Source: Oligoflexia bacterium (GTDB taxonomy: Bacteria; Bdellovibrionota; Bdellovibrionia; JABDDW01). From it: a stretch of 64,000 bases of DNA. The position numbers were made by a program, and so were the translations under genes. This document shows, in pieces, positions 9,301 to 18,149 of this stretch. The DNA lies in assembly GCA_016715815.1 (NCBI GenBank), contig JADJXN010000003.1, forward strand, positions 222,103 to 286,102, given 5' to 3'. The notes under the pieces are model-generated. The model did not search any database. It was given only the letters and a program-made list of their open reading frames with translations, and was not told the origin of the DNA. Within the stretch, counting starts at the first letter, position 1; each line of letters opens with the position of its first letter.

Positions 9301-10146
9301 TTAGTATTGGTAAAAGCCGCGGCCAGATTTTCTACCAAGCCAACCAGCCTCAACATATTTAACAAGTAATGGGCATGCCCTGTATTTACTATCTCCCAAA
9401 CCTTCATGGAGCACATTCATAATGGCAAGGCAGGTATCAAGCCCAATAAAATCTGCCAAGGTCAGTGGACCCATGGGTTGGTTTGTCCCAAGTTTCATGG
9501 CCTCATCAATAGCTTGTGGTTCAGCCACACCCTCGTAAAGCGCATAAACAGCCTCATTAATCATAGGCATAAGAATTCTATTTACAGCAAAACCAGGAAA
9601 GTCTTTTACCAAAATAAAAGTTTTTCCCATTTTCTCTGCAAGTTCTTTTGTTTTATTAAAAGTTTCATCACTAGTTGCAAGGCCTCTAATGCCCTCAACA
9701 AGTTTCATCAGGGGTACTGGGTTCATAAAATGCATACCAATAACTTTGTCAGCTCGCTTTGTTACCCCACCAATTTTTGTAATACTAATGCTTGATGTGT
9801 TGCTGGCTAAAATGGCATCGGCACTTAAAGTTTGGTCAAGCTTTTTAAAAATTTCTAATTTTAAATTTTCATTTTCACTAACAGCTTCAATAGCCATTTG
9901 AGCAGATTTTAAATCTCCAAAATTAGTTGTTGCTTTAATTTTTTTTAAAATTTCATCTTTTTGTTGAGATTTAATAATTTCTTTTTTAATTAATTTATCA
10001 AGGCTTAAAGAAATATTTGTTACTGCGCGCGTCAGTGCTTCTTCTTTAATGTCATAAAGCAAAACTTCTATACTTGAAGCAGCTGCCACTTGAGCAATGC
10101 CATTACCCATTTGGCCAGCCCCCAAAACGCCTAGTGTTTTAATCAT
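9301..10146 (-). CDS. 3-hydroxybutyryl-CoA dehydrogenase
   Basis: 281 aa from the ATG at 10146, which has GGAGGG about five bases upstream; a TTG one codon earlier is less likely. Rossmann motif GAGQMGNG at the N-terminus, SNTSS and HFMNPVPLMKLVE (catalytic His) in the middle, and LGTNQPMGPLTLADFIGLDT in the C-terminal domain. Oxidises 3-hydroxyacyl-CoA with NAD(P). First gene of the hbd-crt-icmF operon, probably transcribed from the gap containing the 25-bp inverted repeat. Confidence 0.95.
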   Translation of the reverse strand: MIKTLGVLGAGQMGNGIAQVAAASSIEVLLYDIKEEALTRAVTNISLSLDKLIKKEIIKSQQKDEILKKIKATTNFGDLKSAQMAIEAVSENENLKLEIFKKLDQTLSADAILASNTSSISITKIGGVTKRADKVIGMHFMNPVPLMKLVEGIRGLATSDETFNKTKELAEKMGKTFILVKDFPGFAVNRILMPMINEAVYALYEGVAEPQAIDEAMKLGTNQPMGPLTLADFIGLDTCLAIMNVLHEGLGDSKYRACPLLVKYVEAGWLGRKSGRGFYQY

Positions 10147-10165
10147 CAATCCCTCCTTACCAAAA

Positions 10166-10280
10166 GGTAGCAGGTAGTTTTTGGTAATTGTATATGTTAA
10201 TTCTTACTTAATAAATGCTCTATTGACTGTGGCGTCAACTCAAATCTAACCCCTACAATTACCAAAAACTACCTGCTACC
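10166..10280. repeat. 25-bp perfect inverted repeat flanking a 65-bp spacer
   Basis: Arm 10166-10190 (begins GGTAGCAGGTAG, ends TTGGTAATTG) is the exact reverse complement of 10256-10280. The spacer 10191-10255 has no ORF. The right arm ends precisely where the stop codon of the next gene begins. The left arm also contains TTTTGGTAA, which pairs with TTACCAAAA at 10157-10165, so alternative hairpins exist. Confidence 0.9.
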
Positions 10281-11243
10281 TCAGAGGGTGGCAATGCGCC
10301 ACGTTATACGGTATTCGTCATTGGGGGATTCATTCAGGCTCTCGTTATTTTTAAGAAAGCTAAAAAACAAGCGAGAGCTTGAATCGCGGTTATGCCACTC
10401 TAAACTAAGGTTTCCGCGTCCAAGCACGTTTTGAACTTCTTGAAAGTTGGGGTTATATTGCTCATATCTAGCTAGTAAATTTATTTCGTCACTAGCATGG
10501 TAAATAATATCTCCATGCCAAGCTAGCCAATCAGTTTGTACTGAATTAAAAATTGACTGAAAGCCTGAGGCCTCAATCATAAGTTTTATATTAGCAAAGT
10601 TGAATTTAAAAAATAAATTAGCCCCCCTAAGCTGAGTATTATCATAATGTCCTTGAGTTAGGCTTAGGCCAATGCTTGTTTGCATAGGTGTTTGATAACT
10701 CCATTGCCCTGTTACAAATAATTTATTGTCAGAATTATAGCTTCCCCCACCCTCACCACTATGGGCACTTAAATCAAAACTAAAACCTGAGTTTTGAGCG
10801 CGCATTCCAAAACCATAATCTCGTAAAATAAAATATCCGTTCTCATATAAAAGTGTGCGCTGAAAAAATAAATCTGCTTCTGAAGTTGTCCCCTCAAGCC
10901 CCCAAGGAATTAAAAATTGGCCTGCATAAAAATCTATATAATTTGTTCTATATGTTGCCACAGCATCTACTAAGCTTATTTTTTCACTACCTGAACTTAT
11001 CCAATTTGGTTTGGAAAGCAGGCTAGCAGTTCCAACAGAAAGTTTCATATCTAAGCTTTTTGAGAAAATGCCTTTTACGCCAACATTAAATTGGGGTTCA
11101 TAAAATCCGCCCTGAGAGACTTCTTTAATAGAACCTGCTGCTTGCAAATAGGCTTTGTCAAACTCAATTTGTGAAGTTTTAATATCTTGCGCATTTACAA
11201 CGACAGAAAAAAAGAAAACAATAAATGCCCAAATTTGCTTCAT
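10281..11243 (-). CDS. Outer-membrane beta-barrel, porin-like
   Basis: 320 aa from the ATG at 11243, chosen because it opens a clear signal peptide (hydrophobic run then VNAQ cleavage region); the longer frame would start at TTG and lacks this. The mature protein is alternating amphipathic strands with many aromatic residues, ending in a C-terminal beta strand, as in outer-membrane porins of the OprO/P or similar type (motif QFLIPWGLEG). Specificity cannot be told. A 14-bp palindrome covers the region where a ribosome site should be. Confidence 0.75.
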   Translation of the reverse strand: MKQIWAFIVFFFSVVVNAQDIKTSQIEFDKAYLQAAGSIKEVSQGGFYEPQFNVGVKGIFSKSLDMKLSVGTASLLSKPNWISSGSEKISLVDAVATYRTNYIDFYAGQFLIPWGLEGTTSEADLFFQRTLLYENGYFILRDYGFGMRAQNSGFSFDLSAHSGEGGGSYNSDNKLFVTGQWSYQTPMQTSIGLSLTQGHYDNTQLRGANLFFKFNFANIKLMIEASGFQSIFNSVQTDWLAWHGDIIYHASDEINLLARYEQYNPNFQEVQNVLGRGNLSLEWHNRDSSSRLFFSFLKNNESLNESPNDEYRITWRIATL

Positions 11244-11244
11244 A

Positions 11245-11258
11245 TTACAATATTGTAA
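11245..11258. promoter_or_regulatory. 14-bp perfect palindrome at the porin start
   Basis: TTACAATATTGTAA is self-complementary and lies one base upstream of the porin ATG, occupying the ribosome-binding position. It could be an operator or could mask initiation. No regulator is identified. Confidence 0.5.
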
Positions 11259-11361
11259 AAGGATTTTTCTGCCTAGACTAGGCAAATAATCTCAAATAAT
11301 TTAGTTTACATCAAAGTTATTAGGCACACAGATGGCTTAGCGTATGCATTTATAAATACTA

Positions 11362-12753
11362 ATGCTATTTATAAATGCTTTTGCTCTGATTGCTCAACTA
11401 GCCTTTGGTGTTGAAGTTTATAAAACCCCAGACAGCCTCCTCTCATCTGGAAGTGTTTCTATTAATAAATTATTACATAAAGGGGATGTTCAAACACGTA
11501 CATGGTATTTTAATAATCAAGGACAGCGCTTTTTAAGAAGCCAAATAATTTTGCCACAAAATTTAACTTTAAAAGCAAAAATTGCAAACACATCTCACCT
11601 CTTATGTGAGCCTTCACCCATAAGCTCACCCTGTGGGGCCACACAAAGAGATGATGAAGTTGAAATTTTAAAAATTAAAGATTCCTATGTAAAAATAAAA
11701 GGTAAAAGCTATGCAGGTTGGCTAACAGAAGAAAAAATTTTACCACTTTACACACAGTTTGGTTACGGAATTTCAAAAAAATCAGTAGAACTATTAAAAC
11801 AACCGAAAGCAAAATCAAAAAAAATAGCTACACTAAAAGAAAATTCAAAAGTTAAAATCAATAACATTAAAGGCAGTTGGGCTTTAATTTTTCAAAATGA
11901 TGAGATAAAGGGTTGGGCGCTGATTTCAGATTTTATTACACAATTTAATTTTGTTAATAAAGTAAATAATCAAAAAATTAAAAGTATAACTGGCGGCTGG
12001 GTACAAACACAAAACAAAAATATTACATCCTTAGATAAAGTAGAATCAGCAAATTTTAGTAAAAATATTTTTATAACTTCAAATAGCCTTAAACATAAAA
12101 TTAAAAATATTAAAACAATTAAATGGACTTCCTATTACTCAAAAAACACCGGCCTAGTTTGGTTTTCAGATTTAAATGTAAGCGACAATCAACTCATACA
12201 AACTCAAATTTCAAATGAAGATTTTTTTGGCACCCCTGTTTTTGACATAGCTTCTCACCCGGAAGTACCAGAATTTAAAATTGCATCAAAAAATGGAATT
12301 TATAAAACCATTGATGGCCTAACATGGGAAAAAATATCTTTTTTTAAAAATAAAAATTACCCTTTAGTAATTTTGCCCTCAGGGGTAATTTATGTTGGCC
12401 CCTATGTCAGCTTTGATGGAGCCAATACTTTTAATCAATACCTTCGGTATGAAAATCTTCTGAAGACCTTTACAAAAAGATCTCTACGTATTCCAATTAA
12501 AATCTCTATGAGCTCTTTAAAATATATTTCAGAAAGAGATACCCTACAGCTTGTAATAAATAAAAAATTTAGTTTTGAATCGTCAGACCCACAACGACGT
12601 TATTGGCAACTCTCTGGCTCTGAGCATAACTTGAAGCAATCAAGGTTCTCACTTGGTTTTTTAGTTCAAACCTCTGAAGCATTGAAACACCGGAAACATT
12701 TATTACAGGCAAAACCTGAACGTAAACATCTAGCCACCATTGTTTCCTATTAA
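11362..12753 (+). CDS. Secreted protein with SH3b-like domain
   Basis: 463 aa. A hydrophobic N-terminal signal (MLFINAFALIAQLAFG), an N-terminal domain with two Cys, then a bacterial SH3 domain (about residues 145-195: SVELLKQPKAKSKKIATL ... GSWALI ... KGWALISDF), and a C-terminal part with W/F/SSD patterns like beta-propeller sialidase-type repeats. Probably periplasmic or surface, binding envelope polymers. The last 62 codons overlap plsC on the opposite strand; part of that tail may be translated antisense rather than a conserved domain. No clear Shine-Dalgarno at the chosen start. Confidence 0.7.
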   Translation: MLFINAFALIAQLAFGVEVYKTPDSLLSSGSVSINKLLHKGDVQTRTWYFNNQGQRFLRSQIILPQNLTLKAKIANTSHLLCEPSPISSPCGATQRDDEVEILKIKDSYVKIKGKSYAGWLTEEKILPLYTQFGYGISKKSVELLKQPKAKSKKIATLKENSKVKINNIKGSWALIFQNDEIKGWALISDFITQFNFVNKVNNQKIKSITGGWVQTQNKNITSLDKVESANFSKNIFITSNSLKHKIKNIKTIKWTSYYSKNTGLVWFSDLNVSDNQLIQTQISNEDFFGTPVFDIASHPEVPEFKIASKNGIYKTIDGLTWEKISFFKNKNYPLVILPSGVIYVGPYVSFDGANTFNQYLRYENLLKTFTKRSLRIPIKISMSSLKYISERDTLQLVINKKFSFESSDPQRRYWQLSGSEHNLKQSRFSLGFLVQTSEALKHRKHLLQAKPERKHLATIVSY

Positions 12754-13366
12754 CAAGGTAACCATATTTAGGAAGTGCCTTATGTGTTCCATAAATACTT
12801 ATTGGTACAATTGGCTCCTCTGTTTTAATTGCTAAATGAAAAGCCCCACTTTTAAAATCCCCCACACCTTCACCAGCGTACCTCGTACCTTCAGGAAACA
12901 TTAAAAAGTTTTCCCCGCTTTTAAATCTTTCCTGCATTATTGATAGTAATTTTTGAGAGGCTTCAGCATTACTTCTATCAACGGGTAAAAAACCACATTT
13001 ACTTATGGCTTGTCCAAAAAAGGGAATTTTAAATAATTCTTTTTTAGCTGCTATTCTAAAAGAATGGGTTAAGGCAACAAATAAAACTGGAATATCATAG
13101 TAGCTTTGATGGTTACTTAAAAACAAAGCAGATCTAACACCTTCTAAATTTTCCACTCCTGAGACGTGAATTCTTAAACCAGAGAGTAAGCAAATAACAT
13201 TAGCCCAAGACTTAACAACTTTATCCATGGTGTTTCTATCTGAAAATGGAATAAAATATAAAACAGTGGCAAGGCTATAAAAAAATGTAACTATAGGAAT
13301 AATAATTGTTAATAAAACTGCCCTTACATGAGCCAATAAAATCACTGTCACAGGTTTTGACTCCAA
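12569..13366 (-). CDS. plsC: 1-acyl-sn-glycerol-3-phosphate acyltransferase
   Basis: 265 aa. Two hydrophobic N-terminal segments (about 10-40), the catalytic NHQSYYD motif with His86 and Asp91 (HX4D), and the glycerol-phosphate site FPEGTR at 157-162 followed by GDFKSGAF. Acylates lysophosphatidate to phosphatidate at the inner membrane. The start overlaps the upstream phosphorylase gene by 19 bp, and the 3' end overlaps the convergent SH3b gene by 185 bp. Confidence 0.93.
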   Translation of the reverse strand: MESKPVTVILLAHVRAVLLTIIIPIVTFFYSLATVLYFIPFSDRNTMDKVVKSWANVICLLSGLRIHVSGVENLEGVRSALFLSNHQSYYDIPVLFVALTHSFRIAAKKELFKIPFFGQAISKCGFLPVDRSNAEASQKLLSIMQERFKSGENFLMFPEGTRYAGEGVGDFKSGAFHLAIKTEEPIVPISIYGTHKALPKYGYLVNRKQWWLDVYVQVLPVINVSGVSMLQRFELKNQVRTLIASSYAQSQRVANNVVVGLTIQN

Positions 13367-14094
13367 TAAGTGTCTATAAAAGAGGCTGCAAGGGGTGCTG
13401 CCTTTTGGAGAACCTCTCCTCCACTTTTCATGTTTTTTGTAAATGTCTTATGCGCATTTTTTTGAGTTTTTGCAACTTTTGCAAGCTCTTCTTTCACACC
13501 ATTTTCCCCAGCTTTTTTAAAAGACTTATTTAATTCAGGCAAATCTGCATGAATATCATCCACCACTGCTTTTAAAACAAAGGCTGGAATATTTTTACCT
13601 CTTGCCAATTTCACAATCTCAAATGCTTCCATATCAACAGCCTCTGCCTTTGTCTTTTTAAAAAGCTCAAGCCTTTGCTCTTGGCTTTCAATAATATCAG
13701 CTTGGGTAATTAGCGGCACATCTTTATATGCTACACCCTCTGCCACCAAAGCTTTACCAAGGCTTGCATTTAATTTTTTATCTAATTCAAATTTTGTTTT
13801 ATTACTTAACACAAGACTAGCTAATACCACGTCATTAACATGAAGCCTTGGGGAAAGCCCGCCGCAATAGCCCAAAACTAGGCAGCCTTTGTATTTTATT
13901 TCATCCAAAATTTGGCTAGCTACTTTTAGTGCTGCTTCAGAACCTATGCCTGTTTGAACTAAATCAACTAAAACTCCGCCCAGCTCACCTCGCACTCTAG
14001 TTGCACTTAAAACATCTTTTTTAGCCATTGCAGCTCTGACTCTTTTAAACTCATCACCAAAAGCTACAAAAACTGCCAATTGAGGGGCACTCAT
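13348..14094 (-). CDS. Nucleoside phosphorylase / MTA-SAH nucleosidase family protein
   Basis: 248 aa. The N-terminal AVFVAFGDEFKRV, the phosphate/ribose motif QTGIGSEAA, GYCGGLSP and the ribose-binding VDMEAFEIVKLA motif place it in the PNP/UDP phosphorylase superfamily. It cleaves or phosphorolyses a nucleoside-like substrate; which one is not clear (adenosyl-type nucleosidase or HpnG-like are options). A Lys-rich C-terminal extension of about 50 residues is unusual. Start is 12 bp after the preceding gene and its end overlaps plsC. Confidence 0.8.
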   Translation of the reverse strand: MSAPQLAVFVAFGDEFKRVRAAMAKKDVLSATRVRGELGGVLVDLVQTGIGSEAALKVASQILDEIKYKGCLVLGYCGGLSPRLHVNDVVLASLVLSNKTKFELDKKLNASLGKALVAEGVAYKDVPLITQADIIESQEQRLELFKKTKAEAVDMEAFEIVKLARGKNIPAFVLKAVVDDIHADLPELNKSFKKAGENGVKEELAKVAKTQKNAHKTFTKNMKSGGEVLQKAAPLAASFIDTYWSQNL

Positions 14095-14106
14095 TTAATT
14101 TTCCAT

Positions 14107-15198
14107 TCAGTTTGGGGCAAAAAATATTTCACCCATCACCCTATCATGGGCTGCCTTTCTCTGCCTTTGTTTATACTCAGCATGAGAGGTGGTCCCTGAC
14201 ATATTATTAATATAAGTTTGATAATCCATGACTTGAATCTCATAAGGGTAAAAAAATCGCAAGTTATTACTTTGGGTTTTAATTTTAATTAGATGTCTTG
14301 AAATAAATTTTATAGCCTTATAGTCAGAATCTGAAAAAGGGTTGAATTTTTCCTTAAATTCAGCTCTATCTTTATTGAGATCATACTCAGCGCTTAAGGT
14401 CTTATCAATTTGTTCAACATCGTATATTTTTTTAGTTTTATTTAATTTATCAATGACTTCTAGAAAAATATTTGCTGGGTAAAGCGTGTTTTTAGATTGG
14501 TGAGGCACAATGTTAGCAAAATTAATTATATTTTCTCTTCTAAGATATCTTACCACCCTAAAAGCATCAAAAATATGCGAGGTAACAAATCTTACTCCCA
14601 TTTTGTCAAATATTTCCATAGCTACGCTCTCTGGTTTGCTTAAAGTTTTAATGACCATAGAGTGGCGCTCTTTAAAGGCTTTAAGCTCAAACTTCATAAG
14701 TGGAACTTGATCAAAGTTTTGTTTTGTGCCTAAGAATAAATTCCCGCCTTCATCAGTAACTACTTGAGATTGAAAGGGACCAAAGATTTGATTTTGAATT
14801 TCATTTGTGTAGTTAAAAAATAAATCATTATCAACGTGAGCTACACAATGCATAACTCTTAAAATAGCGCAGGACCATAGTTGCATAGGGTTTTTTTTAT
14901 GATCTTTTGTTGAAGCATATAAAAAAAGCCTCCTAATATCCTCAACAGATTGGCGGGTTAATAAAACATCAGGGATTTTCTCATGGGGATCTAAAATATA
15001 TTTTTGTAAAAGTAGAATTGACTGCTCATAAATACTCCAGACGGCCTCAACTTCTTCAGGTTGTGAAAGATCATAGCCATAGGTTTTTATAAACTCACCC
15101 ACCTCTTCTAAGGAGTGAAAGTCTAGGTGCGGCACATCAATGGTGGAATAGCCACCAATAATGGTTTTCATCATCTGGCTAGGAAATTCAAGATTCAT
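14107..15198 (-). CDS. Conserved protein, possible TIGR04552-type / RelA-SpoT-like fold
   Basis: 363 aa, no signal peptide or TM segment. Around residues 190-240 there is a pattern with Asp-x-x-Gly-x-R-F ... D-A-x-R-V-x-R-Y-L-R, and near 330 FFYPYEIQVMDYQTYIN, reminiscent of the core and the E-x-Q strand of (p)ppGpp synthetase-like nucleotidyltransferases. From memory it resembles a family seen mainly in delta-proteobacteria and Bdellovibrio. Function is not established; the RelA-like reading is an inference. Confidence 0.6.
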   Translation of the reverse strand: MNLEFPSQMMKTIIGGYSTIDVPHLDFHSLEEVGEFIKTYGYDLSQPEEVEAVWSIYEQSILLLQKYILDPHEKIPDVLLTRQSVEDIRRLFLYASTKDHKKNPMQLWSCAILRVMHCVAHVDNDLFFNYTNEIQNQIFGPFQSQVVTDEGGNLFLGTKQNFDQVPLMKFELKAFKERHSMVIKTLSKPESVAMEIFDKMGVRFVTSHIFDAFRVVRYLRRENIINFANIVPHQSKNTLYPANIFLEVIDKLNKTKKIYDVEQIDKTLSAEYDLNKDRAEFKEKFNPFSDSDYKAIKFISRHLIKIKTQSNNLRFFYPYEIQVMDYQTYINNMSGTTSHAEYKQRQRKAAHDRVMGEIFFAPN

Positions 15199-15234
15199 GG
15201 TTAATATAATAGGTTGGGAAATTAAAAGGCGCTA

Positions 15235-15798
15235 CTAGTTTTTTATATAAAAATAGAATTTTCCATCAACAATAATGGCAATCTCTCTCTCAGAGGCAGA
15301 AAAAATATTAACATAGCGGTGCTTATAAAACTCTGCACCAAAAACAGTACTTATACCTTCAGATATATTTTTATAAAACTTAACATATTCCCCGGTTGAG
15401 AGATTTTTTAAAAAATAATAATTCCCATGTTCCTCTAGTGAAAAAATTTGATTTGGTTTATTTTTATTTTCCTCATAGTAAATACTTACTTTTTTTAAGT
15501 TATTAAGTTTTATATATTCAGATTCAAAATCTTTAACAGACTTTTTATTAATTAAATTTTTATTTACCAAAGAGTAGTAAGCAACACTTTTATTTAAATC
15601 TTTGTCTGTCTCTAGGTATAAAAGTTCTCTAGTTTCAAACTTTGAAGCCTCAACATACTCTTTTTGAACTCTTTGCAACTGAGTATAAAAACGTGAAGGC
15701 AGTGAATTAATTCTTTTCCCTTCACCAACGGTATATAATTCTGATGCATATGATGTTATGTTAAAAATAAAAATGAGGGTTAATAAAAAAGCTTTCAT
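15235..15798 (-). CDS. Secreted protein, paralogue of the upstream gene
   Basis: 187 aa with a signal peptide (hydrophobic residues 3-13, cleavage near YAS). Rich in Lys, Asn and aromatic residues, no Cys in the mature chain. Its C-terminal half contains IFSLEEHGNYYFLKNL, closely matching IYSLEVYGRHEFILRNL in the gene just upstream, so the two are tandem paralogues. 3 bp separate the genes. Function unknown; probably periplasmic. Confidence 0.7.
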   Translation of the reverse strand: MKAFLLTLIFIFNITSYASELYTVGEGKRINSLPSRFYTQLQRVQKEYVEASKFETRELLYLETDKDLNKSVAYYSLVNKNLINKKSVKDFESEYIKLNNLKKVSIYYEENKNKPNQIFSLEEHGNYYFLKNLSTGEYVKFYKNISEGISTVFGAEFYKHRYVNIFSASEREIAIIVDGKFYFYIKN

Positions 15799-15801
15799 TT
15801 T

Positions 15802-16449
15802 TTACTCATGCACCAAAGAAAAATCTAAGTTAAATAATGGCTGTCCCATACCTGTTATTACAATGTTCCAACTATCAGTATATTGAATATTTAAAAAACT
15901 CTCGTTTCTGTTTTTACTAAAAAATACATTTACTGGCTTATCTAATTCTGTTGACTTAAAACTATAAATTTTATTTGTTGTTAAATTTCTTAAAATAAAC
16001 TCATGTCTTCCATAAACTTCCAGGGAATAAATGTGCCCTGTTTGATCTTCAATGGCTACATCAATTCTATTAGCTTGAGAATATTTTTTTGTCACAAGTT
16101 GTGTGAGTTGCAAAAGATTTAGTGCTCTTGCGCTACTTTTACCTGATTTAACAGAGCGTCTTATAATTTTACCAGATTCTACTTTAAAAAATTCATCAGC
16201 TTCATAGGCTTTTGCTTGTATACTTTGGGCATTAATCATTAATTCAACTTGCAAGCGAAGCCTCATAGGCTCTGCTTCTTGTGGCTTTGTAATAATTAAT
16301 TTTTGAGCAAATTCAGCATCTACGTCATTAGATAGGCTTTCTAAAGAAAGGGCACATTTTTTCTTTAAATCTTCAACAAAAACAGAATGTGCAAATAAAT
16401 TATTTGAGAAGAAAATTAAACTTAGTACAAAAATGGATTTAGCACTCAT
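15802..16449 (-). CDS. Secreted protein, paralogue of the downstream gene
   Basis: 215 aa with a signal peptide (MSAKSIFVLSLIFFSNNLFA). The N-terminal half is helical with one Cys; the C-terminal half is a beta-rich domain shared with the adjacent downstream gene. Not matched to any named family. Lies 21 bp after a lipoprotein gene, and all three could be one envelope-related operon. Confidence 0.7.
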   Translation of the reverse strand: MSAKSIFVLSLIFFSNNLFAHSVFVEDLKKKCALSLESLSNDVDAEFAQKLIITKPQEAEPMRLRLQVELMINAQSIQAKAYEADEFFKVESGKIIRRSVKSGKSSARALNLLQLTQLVTKKYSQANRIDVAIEDQTGHIYSLEVYGRHEFILRNLTTNKIYSFKSTELDKPVNVFFSKNRNESFLNIQYTDSWNIVITGMGQPLFNLDFSLVHE

Positions 16450-16470
16450 ATATTTTGCCTTTTTGTTAAT

Positions 16471-17217
16471 TTAGTTGCATTTAAAAACAGAGCAAATGTG
16501 TATATCAAAGTTTCCCAATAAACCAGCTGCAGCCTGTTGGTTGTTAACATTTACAGTGTTTTGAAAGCTAACAGTTCCATGGTAAAGACCATTGGGCTCA
16601 ACAATACCTGTTACCGTAATGCTTCCTTTAGAGTCTTTAAATACCATATTAATTTGTGAGCCTTGAATATAAGAACCTTGCGGGTCAATTGGTACATAAA
16701 CAGGTATGGCGGTTAAAACCTCTCCATCCATAGTAGTTCCTACTAAAGAATCCCAGAAAGCTAGTGTAATACCGCCTGCTGTAACAGCCTCTCTTCTACT
16801 TGAAGCAATAATTTGACTTATTAATTGGTTTGATTGAGTTGTCATATAAGCATGCTGGTTAGAGCCTGTTTCTATACCAAACATTAATCTGGCTTCACAA
16901 ATACCTGGTGAACATGATCTTGGAGTTAAACCCGAAGCTGGTGTCCAACCTGAGTCTGATTGATTTGTGGTGGCTCCTATAAAGTCATAAGGCCAATCGG
17001 TAGATAAAAATGCTCGTGTGGCATTGTTACTCTGAGGAGTTAATATGCCCCAAACACTTCCATTAAAGGTTTGTATTGCTGTATCGCTTAATTTTCCGGC
17101 TCCTAAAAAGCCACTGTTTCTAGCTGCCCCTCTTGTTATGGTGTCATCAGATTTTTTCTTCTGCCCACCACAGGAAACTAAAATAAATGCCAACGCTAAA
17201 ATAATACCCTTTCTCAT
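16471..17217 (-). CDS. Lipoprotein, unknown
   Basis: 248 aa from the ATG at 17217, which has AAGGAG seven bases upstream; the frame extends ten codons further without better support. The N-terminus MRKGIILALAFILVSCGG is a lipobox (LVSC-G), so the Cys would be lipidated; residue +2 is Gly, which usually favours the outer membrane. Mature part is beta-rich with two probable disulfide pairs (SCSPGIC, ICSVFKC). No known domain. Confidence 0.8.
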   Translation of the reverse strand: MRKGIILALAFILVSCGGQKKKSDDTITRGAARNSGFLGAGKLSDTAIQTFNGSVWGILTPQSNNATRAFLSTDWPYDFIGATTNQSDSGWTPASGLTPRSCSPGICEARLMFGIETGSNQHAYMTTQSNQLISQIIASSRREAVTAGGITLAFWDSLVGTTMDGEVLTAIPVYVPIDPQGSYIQGSQINMVFKDSKGSITVTGIVEPNGLYHGTVSFQNTVNVNNQQAAAGLLGNFDIHICSVFKCN

Positions 17218-17334
17218 ACAGGTACTCCTTCTCTCATTTATAAGCATTTACACACCTTATGCCGCCTCTACCCCCTTTATATTCCAGTTGAGAAGGTTCA
17301 CGTAACTATTTAATACTACTGAGCCATTACACGT

Positions 17335-17363
17335 TTGACAGGTGTCAACTCACTAAACATAAT
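17335..17363 (+). promoter_or_regulatory. Promoter of the methyltransferase gene
   Basis: -35 TTGACA at 17335, 17-bp spacer, -10 CATAAT ending at 17363. The ATG at 17376 is 13 bp further, leaving a leader of only about 6 nt. The -35 box is also half of an inverted repeat TTGACA-GG-TGTCAA. Confidence 0.65.
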
Positions 17364-17375
17364 CACAATTCTCAT

Positions 17376-18032
17376 ATGGCTAGTATTTATTCTCAAAACA
17401 TTGAAAAACGCTTTTTAAAACCTAGTGAGTATTATGTCTCTAAACGCCATGATTTTTTAGAGCTTGTCCCCAAAAATGCTAAAACCATTTTAGATGTGGG
17501 TTGTGGCAGTGCACTTGGCTGGAAAGACTATCCTGCGGAAGTCAGTGGTATTGAGTTAAATCCAGTTGCTGCTAATGAGGCAAAGAAATATTTAAAAACT
17601 GTTGTCACTGAAGATGTAGAAAAGGCTACCATGCCTTTTGAGCCTAAATATTTTGACTGCATTGTTATGGCTGATGTTTTAGAGCATCTCTATGACCCTT
17701 GGGGAATGATTTTAAAACTTAAAAATTATTTAAAACCCGATGGGGTGCTTCTTATTTCAATTCCAAATGTGCGCCACTATAGCGTTATTCGATCTTTAAT
17801 TTTTAAAGATGAGTTTAGCTACCAAGATTCTGGCATTTTAGATGTAGATCATGTGCGTTTTTTTACTTTAAAAGAAACTTCACGAATGTTGACATCAACT
17901 GGCTTTAAGGTTGAGCGAGTTATAAATAAAATTTCAGGCTCTAAGGGATATAAAATATTAAACAAGGCCCTTTTAAACTCGCTATCTAACTTTTTAACTG
18001 AGCAATATTATATTGTGGCTCGTCCTGTTTAA
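17376..18032 (+). CDS. Class I SAM-dependent methyltransferase
   Basis: 218 aa. Motif I ILDVGCGSALG (about residues 39-50), acidic loop VSGIELN, motif DCIVMADVLEHLYDP and LLISIPNVRHYSV define a Methyltransf_11/23-type fold, close in wording to MetW-like or polysaccharide/lipid-associated methyltransferases. Substrate unknown. Stands alone, with its own promoter upstream and a strong terminator 90 bp downstream. Confidence 0.85.
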   Translation: MASIYSQNIEKRFLKPSEYYVSKRHDFLELVPKNAKTILDVGCGSALGWKDYPAEVSGIELNPVAANEAKKYLKTVVTEDVEKATMPFEPKYFDCIVMADVLEHLYDPWGMILKLKNYLKPDGVLLISIPNVRHYSVIRSLIFKDEFSYQDSGILDVDHVRFFTLKETSRMLTSTGFKVERVINKISGSKGYKILNKALLNSLSNFLTEQYYIVARPV

Positions 18033-18121
18033 GTAGTTCTTTATTATTTCATACCAAATAATTTAACTCTTAAACTTCTCTTACTAGAACATTTTTAAAA
18101 AACTTAATTTTGATGTGTCTT

Positions 18122-18149
18122 CACCGCCACCGGTGGCGGTGGTGTTTTT
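18122..18149 (+). terminator. Rho-independent terminator after the methyltransferase
   Basis: A GC-rich palindrome CACCGCCACC/GGTGGCGGTG at 18122-18141 followed by GTGTTTTTA. As RNA this gives an 8-bp stem with a CCGG loop and a short U-run. Confidence 0.7.
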
